NCBI RefSeq assembly: GCF_001586785.1 | Contig: NZ_LUFH02000007.1 | Location: 29,899-93,898, forward strand | Source: Sphaerospermopsis aphanizomenoides BCCUSP55 | Lineage (GTDB): Bacteria > Cyanobacteriota > Cyanobacteriia > Cyanobacteriales > Nostocaceae | Direction: 5' to 3' | DNA: 64,000 bases | In this document: one piece after another, positions 35,087 through 42,374 of the stretch | Layout of the letters: each line of letters starts with the position of its first letter | Numbering within the stretch: position 1 is the stretch's first letter | Position numbers and translations under genes: made by a program | The notes under the pieces: model-generated | The model's input: the letters and a program-made list of their open reading frames with translations, nothing else | Told to the model about the DNA's origin: nothing | Databases searched by the model: none

Positions 35087-36157
35087 CTAGAAAAGGCTAT
35101 ACTTCTGCCCCAACCAATCACGAAAACTAGGATGATAAAGACTATAATAGTTTTCTTCTTCTATTGATTCTAAACGTAAAAATTCTCGCCATTTATCTAA
35201 AATCACCTTGATGTCATATTCATCTTCATCTAATCTTTCCGCTATCGTTTCTATTGTAACTGATTGCTCTTGCACTAAAACATTTAACACCTGTAAAGCC
35301 ATTGTTTGCTGTTGACTGGTTGTTAAATTCATTTTATCTAAATGACTTTGATAATAAAATTGTAAATTTTCAGGATCAATATCTTGATTAATAGCTGTCA
35401 AGATTTCGCTAACATACATAAAATTAGTTTCATTTTCACTAATTTGTCGTAACTTATCATTAATATTCTGATCGCTAAAATTTCTGATATATTCCTGAAT
35501 ATCAGCACAATTTTGTTCAGGGTAATTCGATAAATCCAAACTTTGGGAAGGTGTTTCAATTAATAAACCTGATTTTTCTGATAGAAACGGACGACGAGTA
35601 AGGATAAAATAAACATTTTCTGGCAAATAACGGGGTAAATAGAATAGATTTGAACCACGTTGTTGATTATTAATATCAATTCTGTCACAGCCATCAATAG
35701 TAATAATTAACCTTTGTTCTGGATTTAATCTATCGCTGATTTGTTGCAGTAATAACGATAAAAAACCACTATTTTCTGTGGTATAATCTGTCAAGTTAGC
35801 AGTTATATTTTTACCGCTTTGATGTTGGGCAATTTCTATTAATTGAGTGCAAATATTCATCAAAAATTGCTCATACTCCCCCCTTTTTAAGGGGGGCTGG
35901 GGGGGATCAGCAATTTCTACATTATAATAAACAATTCCCGGATTTTTGCTGATATAATGAGCAATAATCGCACTTTTACCAATACCCGGTTCACCGATGA
36001 TAGTAAAATAGCCCCGGTCATATTGGTTAAGAAAATTATTAATTGCAGCAAAGACAAATTCACGACCGACAAAGTTGTGATTTTTGGCGGTGATGATTTG
36101 CTGAAATTCTGGAGGATATCTAGGGATATTAATTGAATTTTGGGTGATATTATTCAT
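35087..36157 (-). CDS. STAND/NACHT-like P-loop ATPase without sensor domain (distal copy)
   Basis: 356 aa. A short N-terminal lead is followed by the nucleotide domain: FVGREFVFAAINNF, Walker A GEPGIGKSA (about 57-65), a Walker B-like segment LIITIDGCDRID (about 150-161), YFILTRRPF (sensor-type Arg), then a winged-helix-like region (VTIETIAERLDEDEYDIKVIL) and the ending YHPSFRDWLGQ. There is no sensor domain; the WD40 partner is the gene just upstream (3-nt gap). Compared with the 522-aa paralogue, the Walker B reads DGCDR instead of DALDE, and eight residues (PPQPPLKR) are inserted from a mobile repeat. It probably pairs with the 782-aa WD40 protein. Function inferred. Confidence 0.75.
   Translation of the reverse strand: MNNITQNSINIPRYPPEFQQIITAKNHNFVGREFVFAAINNFLNQYDRGYFTIIGEPGIGKSAIIAHYISKNPGIVYYNVEIADPPQPPLKRGEYEQFLMNICTQLIEIAQHQSGKNITANLTDYTTENSGFLSLLLQQISDRLNPEQRLIITIDGCDRIDINNQQRGSNLFYLPRYLPENVYFILTRRPFLSEKSGLLIETPSQSLDLSNYPEQNCADIQEYIRNFSDQNINDKLRQISENETNFMYVSEILTAINQDIDPENLQFYYQSHLDKMNLTTSQQQTMALQVLNVLVQEQSVTIETIAERLDEDEYDIKVILDKWREFLRLESIEEENYYSLYHPSFRDWLGQKYSLF
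35877..35908. repeat. CCCCCCTTTTTAAGGGGGG repeat inserted in-frame into the ATPase gene
   Basis: The CCCCCC (35878-35883) and GGGGGG (35891-35896) arms are followed by CTGGGGGGGATC. On the coding strand the tract reads PPQPPLKRG. This dispersed repeat and its peptide are known to occur scattered in Nostoc-type genomes. The paralogous protein lacks it at the same place. Confidence 0.75.
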
Positions 36158-36160
36158 TTT

Positions 36161-38509
36161 TTAACCCCCTTCTAACCGCAGGAAATGAACTCGACCTGAT
36201 TGTTCTCCTGCTAAAATTGTCAAACCATCTGGGGAAACTGCACAACTTATGATTGATGAATCACCCGTAAAAGTAGAAATTTCCTTTCCTGTTTCTAAAT
36301 CCCACAGTTTTAAGGTCTTATCATCAGAACTAGAAATCGCTTTTTTCCCATCATTTGTAATTGCAACTGACCTCACCCAGTTTTCATGACCAGTGAGAGT
36401 TGAGATTTCCTTTCCTGTTTCTAAATCCCACAGCTTCAAAGTTTTATCATCAGAACCGGAAAGGGCTTTTTTCCCATCTGGGGTAATTGCTACTGTTTTC
36501 ACTCGCATACTATGACCAAAGAGGGTAAAAATTTCCTTACCTGTCTCTAAATTCCATAATTTTAAACTGTTATCCCAAGAACCAGAAATAGCTTTTTTCC
36601 CGTCTGGTGTAATAGCTAAAGACCATATTGCACCTCTATGACCAGATAAAGTATAAATTTCTTTCCCTGTTTTCAAATCCCACAATTTTAAGGAGATATC
36701 TTCTGAACCAGAAAGGATTTTTTTACCATCCGGGGTAATAGCAACAGCCCAAATTGAACCGTAATGACCAGTGAGAGTAGAAATTAAATTTTTTGTTGCT
36801 AAATCCCACACTTTTAGAGTGTTATCAGATGCACCAGAAACGGCTTTTTTACTATCTGGTGTAATAGCTACTGCTTGTACCCAAGAATGATGACCAGTCA
36901 GAGTATAAATTTCTGTTCCTGTTTGTAAATCCCACAATTTCAAAGTTTTATCATCAGAACCAGAAACCGCTTTTTTCCCATCAGGTGTAATTGCGATTGT
37001 ATTTACCCAATCATGATGACCTGTGAGGGAAGATATTTCTGTTTCTGTGTCTAAATCCCACAATTTTAAAGTTTTATCATCTAAACCAGCAAGGGCTTTT
37101 TTTCCATCTGGGGTAATAGCTACTGCATTTATCCATTCATTATAACCAGTGAGAATAGAAATTGATTTTCCTGTTTGTAAATCCCACAGTTTAACAGCTT
37201 TCTTTCCATTTGGGGTAATGTCTAATTTATTTACTGAATTATTATTATTTGTATAATGTTTAGAAGGAAGAGTAGAGATTTCCTTTCCTGTCTGCAAATC
37301 CCACAGCTTTAAAGTCTTGTCATAAGACCCAGAAACCGCTTTCTTACCATCAGGTGTAATTGCTACTGTTCTCACCCAATTATTATGACCAGTTAAAGTA
37401 AAAATTTCTTTGCTTGTTTCTAAATCCCACAGTTTCAAAGTATTGTCATCAGATCCAGAAACAGCAGTTTTCCCATCTGGTGTAATTGCTACTGTTCTCA
37501 CCCAACCGTTATGACCTCTGAGAGTAAAAATTTCTAAACTTGTTTCTAAATCCCATATTTTCAAAGTATTGTCATCAGAACCAGAAACAGCAATTTTACC
37601 ATCTGGTGTAATCGCTACTGCATTTACCCAGTTTTCATGACCAGTGAGAGTAAAAATTTCTAAACTAGTTTCCAAATCCCAGCATTTCAAGGTGTGGTCA
37701 TCAGAACCAGAAATGGCTTTTTTACCATCTGGTGTTATTGCTACAGCATTGACGCAACTGTAATGACCATTCAGGGTATAAATTTCTTTACCAGTTTCTA
37801 AATTCCATAGTTTTAAAGTATTATCATCAGCACCAGAAATGGCAGTTTTACCATCTGGGGTAATTGCTACTGTATTTACATAACTGTGATGACCAATAAG
37901 AGTAAAAATATCCTTTCCTGTTTCTAAATCCCATATTTTCAAAGTATTGTCATCTGAAGCAGAAACGGCTTTTTTCCCATCAGGTGTAATTGCTACTGCT
38001 CTAACTGCGTTATCATGACCTGTGAGGGTACGCAGTAGTTGTCCGTCAGGAGTAGTTAAGCTGGCTGTAATGGGACGAAATCGAGGAATTTCACTGTTAC
38101 TTGCTGCTGCATCTTGTAATATTTTCTGAATTTCTGGTTGTGGAAAAATTTGTAATCTTCCCCATAATTGACTGACTAATTGATTTGGGTCTTGACTCAA
38201 AATGTGGGATGATAATTGTAAGGAATTTTGAATTAATTTCAGCGTTTTAATTTTTTCGCTTTCTAGTTTCTCGTCTTCTTCTAAATTTTCTAATATTTCG
38301 GGATTAGCAATTAAATCATAATCTTTAATTAGGGCTTCTACGCCAAAACTAGGAGATTGAATTTTGAGAGAAATAAAATCAAAATCTGTAAGGGTTTGAT
38401 AATATTTATCTGTGTTTCCTGCTTTTAGTTGTTGTTCAGGAAATTGACCTAAAAACATATTTTTAAATTCTGGTGATTTTGAGGCTAATTTATTGGCAAG
38501 ATTCCCCAT
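36161..38509 (-). CDS. WD40 repeat protein (15 blades), split STAND sensor subunit
   Basis: 782 aa. Residues 1-150 are a helical domain shared with the 718-aa neighbour (landmarks FLGQFPEQQLKAGN, YYQTLTDFDFISLK, LVSQLWGRLQ). Residues about 160-780 contain about 15 WD40 blades of the form LTGHxxWVxxVAITPDGKKAVSGSDDxTLKLWDLETGKEI. Blade 7 has lost its DDxTL segment, and the last blade is divergent (FTGDSSIISCAVSPDG). Within the blades, change is concentrated just after the GH and before VAIT. The start is 1 nt after the upstream stop, so the proteins are translationally coupled. It probably provides the ligand-sensing propeller(s) for a separately encoded ATPase. Confidence 0.85.
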   Translation of the reverse strand: MGNLANKLASKSPEFKNMFLGQFPEQQLKAGNTDKYYQTLTDFDFISLKIQSPSFGVEALIKDYDLIANPEILENLEEDEKLESEKIKTLKLIQNSLQLSSHILSQDPNQLVSQLWGRLQIFPQPEIQKILQDAAASNSEIPRFRPITASLTTPDGQLLRTLTGHDNAVRAVAITPDGKKAVSASDDNTLKIWDLETGKDIFTLIGHHSYVNTVAITPDGKTAISGADDNTLKLWNLETGKEIYTLNGHYSCVNAVAITPDGKKAISGSDDHTLKCWDLETSLEIFTLTGHENWVNAVAITPDGKIAVSGSDDNTLKIWDLETSLEIFTLRGHNGWVRTVAITPDGKTAVSGSDDNTLKLWDLETSKEIFTLTGHNNWVRTVAITPDGKKAVSGSYDKTLKLWDLQTGKEISTLPSKHYTNNNNSVNKLDITPNGKKAVKLWDLQTGKSISILTGYNEWINAVAITPDGKKALAGLDDKTLKLWDLDTETEISSLTGHHDWVNTIAITPDGKKAVSGSDDKTLKLWDLQTGTEIYTLTGHHSWVQAVAITPDSKKAVSGASDNTLKVWDLATKNLISTLTGHYGSIWAVAITPDGKKILSGSEDISLKLWDLKTGKEIYTLSGHRGAIWSLAITPDGKKAISGSWDNSLKLWNLETGKEIFTLFGHSMRVKTVAITPDGKKALSGSDDKTLKLWDLETGKEISTLTGHENWVRSVAITNDGKKAISSSDDKTLKLWDLETGKEISTFTGDSSIISCAVSPDGLTILAGEQSGRVHFLRLEGG
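36190..38040. repeat. About 126-bp coding repeats (WD40 blades) in the 782-aa gene
   Basis: The 42-codon blade unit is repeated about 15 times with high nucleotide similarity, including recurring TTTCCTGTTTCTAAATCCCA on the + strand. This gives a 126-bp period prone to recombination. Confidence 0.8.
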
Positions 38510-38510
38510 T

Positions 38511-40667
38511 TTATGACACCTCCTTGAGCATATCTGGTAATTCTAAGCGTAAGAAATGAATCCGTCCTGATGTGTCTCCTGCGACAACTGTTAAGCCATC
38601 TGGGGAAATTGCACAGCAATTTATAGAACTATCACCAGTAAAAGTAGATATCTCTGTTCCTTTATCTAAATCCCAAAGTTTCAGGGTGTTGTCATAAGCA
38701 GAAATCACTCTTTTGGCATCAGGAGTAATGGCCACTGCTGTTACCAAATCACTGTAACCAATAAGAAGAGTATAGATTTCCATTTCCTGATTCAAATCCC
38801 ATACCTTCAGAGTATTGTCATTAGAAGCAGACACAGCTTTTTTTCCATCTGGTGTGATAGCTATTGCTTGTACCCAGCCGCTATGACCAGTCAGGGTAGA
38901 GATTAGTTTTCCTGTTTCTAAATCCCATACCTTAACAGTTTGGTCAGCAGAACCAGAAACAGCTTTTTTTCCATCTGGGGTAATAGCTGCTGCATTTACC
39001 CAGTTATTATGACCTGTCAGGTCAAAAATTATTTTTCCTGTTTCTAAATCCCACACCTTTAGAGTCTTGTCAACAGAACTAGAAATAGCTTTTTTAGCAT
39101 TTGGGGTAATGGCTATTATATTTATGGCTATTACATTTACCAAGTTTTTATAGCTAGTTTGAGTAGAGATATTTATTCCCTTCTCCAAATCCCACACTTT
39201 CAGAGTCTTATCAACAGAACTCGAAACAGCTTTTTTGCCATCTGGGGTAATAGCTACTGTATTTACCCAATTGTTATGACCTGTCAGAATAGAGATTTCT
39301 TTTCCTGTTTCTAAATCCCAGATTTCTAAATCCCAAACCTTGAGAGTTTTGTCATTGGAACCAGAAACAGCTTTTTTGCCATCTGGAGTAATAGCTACTA
39401 CATTTACCCAGTCATTATGACCTGTCAGAGTAGAGATTTCTTTTCCTCTTTCTAAATCCCAAACTTTGATGATTCGGTCAGTACAAGCAGAAACAGCTTT
39501 TTTTCCATCTAAGGTAATGTCTACTGCTGTTACCCAGTCATTATGACCAGTCAAAGTAGAGATTTCTATTCCCTTTTTCAAATCCCACACTTTCACTGTG
39601 TAGTCTCGAGAACCAGAAATAGATTTCTTTCCATCTGGGGTAATAGCCACTGTATTTACCCAGTCTTGATGACCTGTCAGGGTGAAGATTTCCTTTCCTT
39701 TATCCAAATCCCATACCTTCAGGGTCTTGTCATGTGAACCAGAAACTACTGTTTTTCCATCTAAGGTAATGTCTACTGCTGTTACCCAGTCATTATGACC
39801 AATCAAAGTAGAGATTTCTATTCCCTTTTCCAAATCCCATACCTTCACTGTGTAATCACGAGAACCAGAAACAGCTTTTTTTCCATCGGAGGTAATGGCT
39901 ATTGCTGTTACCCAGTCTTTATGACCTGTCAGAGTAGAGATTACTTTTCCTGTTTCTAAATTCCACACCTTCACCGTCTTGTCAACTGATGTAGAAATAC
40001 CTTTTTTACCATCTGGAGTAATGGCTACTGCATATACTGAGTAATTATGACCTGTCAGAGTAAAAATTTCTGTTCCCTTTTCCAAATCCCATACCTTTAG
40101 GATTTTGTCATGTGAACCAGAAACAGCTTTTTTAGCATCTGGGGTAATTGCTACTGCTTGTACCCAGCTTTTATGACCAGTCAAAGTACGTAATAGATTT
40201 CTACCTGGAGTAGTTAAACTTGCTGTAACAGGACGCAATCGCGGAATTTCACTTTTACTTTCTGCTGCATCTGCCAATATTTTCTGAATATCTAATTGTT
40301 CAAACCCCTGTAATCTTCCCCATAATTGACTTACCAAATGGTTTTTATCTTCATTCAAAATATGGGCTGATAGCTGTAGGGTACGTTGAATCAATTTCAA
40401 TATTTTAACTTGTTCCGGTTCTAGTTTTTCATCCTCTTCTAATTTCTCTAATATTTCAGCATTTTCAATTAGCTCATAATCTCTGATTAGCGGTTCTACT
40501 CCAAATTTATGATTTTCAGTTTTCAAAGAAATAAAATCAAAATCCGTGAGAGTTTGATAATACTGTTCTAAGTTTCCCGCTTTTAACTGTTGTTCAGGAA
40601 ACTGTCCTAAAAACATCCTTGTAAATTCTGCTGATTTTGAAGCTAATTTAGTGGCAATGCTCCCCAT
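38511..40667 (-). CDS. WD40 repeat protein (13 blades), split STAND sensor subunit
   Basis: 718 aa. The N-terminal helical domain (1-150) matches that of the 782-aa protein (MGSIATKLASKSAEF, FLGQFPEQQLKAGN). The WD40 region (about 158-705) has about 13 blades. Blade 7 contains an internal duplication (WDLEIWDLETGKE) and blade 9 an insertion (VIAINIIAITPNAK), both of the kind produced by unequal exchange. The C-terminus ends in a short divergent blade. The start codon at 40667 directly follows the stop of the 522-aa ATPase (no spacing), so the two are coupled and probably act as one receptor. Confidence 0.85.
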   Translation of the reverse strand: MGSIATKLASKSAEFTRMFLGQFPEQQLKAGNLEQYYQTLTDFDFISLKTENHKFGVEPLIRDYELIENAEILEKLEEDEKLEPEQVKILKLIQRTLQLSAHILNEDKNHLVSQLWGRLQGFEQLDIQKILADAAESKSEIPRLRPVTASLTTPGRNLLRTLTGHKSWVQAVAITPDAKKAVSGSHDKILKVWDLEKGTEIFTLTGHNYSVYAVAITPDGKKGISTSVDKTVKVWNLETGKVISTLTGHKDWVTAIAITSDGKKAVSGSRDYTVKVWDLEKGIEISTLIGHNDWVTAVDITLDGKTVVSGSHDKTLKVWDLDKGKEIFTLTGHQDWVNTVAITPDGKKSISGSRDYTVKVWDLKKGIEISTLTGHNDWVTAVDITLDGKKAVSACTDRIIKVWDLERGKEISTLTGHNDWVNVVAITPDGKKAVSGSNDKTLKVWDLEIWDLETGKEISILTGHNNWVNTVAITPDGKKAVSSSVDKTLKVWDLEKGINISTQTSYKNLVNVIAINIIAITPNAKKAISSSVDKTLKVWDLETGKIIFDLTGHNNWVNAAAITPDGKKAVSGSADQTVKVWDLETGKLISTLTGHSGWVQAIAITPDGKKAVSASNDNTLKVWDLNQEMEIYTLLIGYSDLVTAVAITPDAKRVISAYDNTLKLWDLDKGTEISTFTGDSSINCCAISPDGLTVVAGDTSGRIHFLRLELPDMLKEVS
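38560..40190. repeat. About 126-bp coding repeats (WD40 blades) in the 718-aa gene
   Basis: Thirteen blade-sized units with high nucleotide similarity to one another and to those of the 782-aa gene. Exchange between the two arrays is possible. Confidence 0.8.
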
Positions 40668-42236
40668 TTATTCCATCTCCTTGAGCATATAATTAGCCAT
40701 ACTCTTATTAACTTCTCTAAATAATTTCCGACCTTTACCTAACTTATCTTGACCTTTAAGAAATTCCAGGAAACTGCGATGATAAATACTATAGTAAGTT
40801 TTTTGTTCCTCTGCATTTACTTTCGGGGTTACATATTCAACCCAATCATTTAACACTGATTTCACTTCATATTCATCTTCATCCAGAATTTCTGCAATCA
40901 GATTTAGAGATATAGGTTCACCTCTTTCTACCAAAATATAAAGTATTTTCACCTTCTGTTCATTGGCTTCTTTATCCATGCCCATCCTCTGCCAATGAGT
41001 TGTATAATAATCTTGCAATCCTTGAGGTAATCCCTTTAAAGTTAAATCATTGTATTTACCTTCAGCAATACCAGGTAGTAGATAGCGCAAATAGATGAAA
41101 TTATTTTCACTCTTAACGGCTATTTCCTGAATAAAATTCTCTTCAGAAATATTACGCTCGTTAATCCAATCTTTCAGTTTAGGTTCGTTATTCAAGAATA
41201 ACTGAATATATTCTTTGATATCTTCTTGACTCAAAGCTGAATAATCTTCCTTTGTTAAATCTAATTCAGCCGTAGGAGTATCGGGAGATAAAGTTAAACG
41301 TTTTGTTTCTTGATTATAAGGTCTTCTCGTTAGTAAAAAATAGATGCCATCAGGTAGATTTTGTGGTAAATCTAACAGATTACTATTTCCTTCTTGTTCA
41401 ACTTCATCTAGTGCATCAACAACAATAATTAGTTTTTGTCCTTGGGTTAATTTTTCGCTGGCTTTTTGCAGTAAAGTCCTTAAATCAGCGTTATCTGCAT
41501 TTTGGAGGGAATAACGTTTAATTAACTGTTGACGAATATTCGCTAAAAACTGTTCTGGCTTATTGCGTCCTTCTGCAAAGACATTAAAATAACAAGGACA
41601 TTTAATCACGGAAATATATTTAGCAGAAATAGCACTTTTTCCCATTCCTGCATCCCCAATTACAGTAAAATAACCTTTGGATTGAGTTGTGAAAAAGTTA
41701 TTAATAGCTTTAAAAACAAAATCCCGACCACAAAATAAGCGAGTTTTTTCAAAAATTAACGCTTTAAATTCTTTGGGATAAACATCTAAGTTCCAATCTG
41801 GATAAGGCTGATATTTTGAGGCTTTTGTTTGTTTAGCGACTGCAATAAAAGCTTCTCCAAATTCTTCTAATTCAGCGGAAAAGTTGATTTTGGCGTTAAT
41901 TATCTGGGTTTTTAGTTCGTTATTCTGATTTAGAAATTTTTTGGTATTTTCTACAAACTGAAAGGGAGCATTATTACTGTAAGCATCCCAAAAAAAATCT
42001 TTAATTACTTTCTCTCTAAACAAATTTAAAATTGCTTCCGACTTAAATACACCATACTTTACTAGAGTGTAGCCATAAACAGTATCAACATCTTCAAGAA
42101 TTTGGGTAGGATTGAGTTTTAATTCTTGCAGAACTTTGATAACGGCTTCGTTTTTTTGAGCTTGTTTAATGATTAATTGACTAGCTTGAGGAGCATATTT
42201 AGTAATTACGGAAGTAATAGCTGCAAATTCTATCAT
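40668..42236 (-). CDS. STAND/NACHT-like ATPase with N-terminal helical domain (proximal copy)
   Basis: 522 aa. Residues 1-150 form a helical domain I do not recognise (contains AAITSVITKYAPQASQL and FREKVIKDFFWDAY). It occupies the position where NLR-like proteins carry their effector. The nucleotide domain has FCGRDFVFKAINNFF, Walker A GDAGMGKSA (about 193-201), the NACHT-type Walker B LIIVVDALDEVEQ (about 264-276) and YFLLTRRPY. A winged-helix-like region and YHRSFLEFLKG end the chain near residue 500, followed by a polar tail. In single-chain relatives this end continues into the FLGQFPEQQ domain and WD40 blades, here encoded by the next gene. A 138-nt spacer separates it from the KAP gene. 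Confidence 0.8.
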   Translation of the reverse strand: MIEFAAITSVITKYAPQASQLIIKQAQKNEAVIKVLQELKLNPTQILEDVDTVYGYTLVKYGVFKSEAILNLFREKVIKDFFWDAYSNNAPFQFVENTKKFLNQNNELKTQIINAKINFSAELEEFGEAFIAVAKQTKASKYQPYPDWNLDVYPKEFKALIFEKTRLFCGRDFVFKAINNFFTTQSKGYFTVIGDAGMGKSAISAKYISVIKCPCYFNVFAEGRNKPEQFLANIRQQLIKRYSLQNADNADLRTLLQKASEKLTQGQKLIIVVDALDEVEQEGNSNLLDLPQNLPDGIYFLLTRRPYNQETKRLTLSPDTPTAELDLTKEDYSALSQEDIKEYIQLFLNNEPKLKDWINERNISEENFIQEIAVKSENNFIYLRYLLPGIAEGKYNDLTLKGLPQGLQDYYTTHWQRMGMDKEANEQKVKILYILVERGEPISLNLIAEILDEDEYEVKSVLNDWVEYVTPKVNAEEQKTYYSIYHRSFLEFLKGQDKLGKGRKLFREVNKSMANYMLKEME

Positions 42237-42374
42237 AATTGATTACCTGAAATTAACTATTTTAAACTTGAGTTCGATAAACTTTACTCCAACCACTCTC
42301 CGCATCGGAGCCGGACTTCTAAGTTATTATCAATTAATTGTCAATTATCAATTATCAATTGTCAATTGATAATT
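42237..42374. repeat. Spacer with ATTGTCAATTATCA STRR
   Basis: 138 nt between the KAP gene stop and the ATPase start. The section 42330-42372 contains TCAATTAATTGTCAATTATC-type heptamer units (same family as 17448-17480). No terminator is obvious, so read-through from the KAP gene into the four-gene unit is possible. Confidence 0.6.

Noticed and set aside
36190..40190. Regularly spaced repeats as CRISPR or a satellite
   Set aside because: The 126-bp period is explained by 42-codon WD40 blades in open reading frames.
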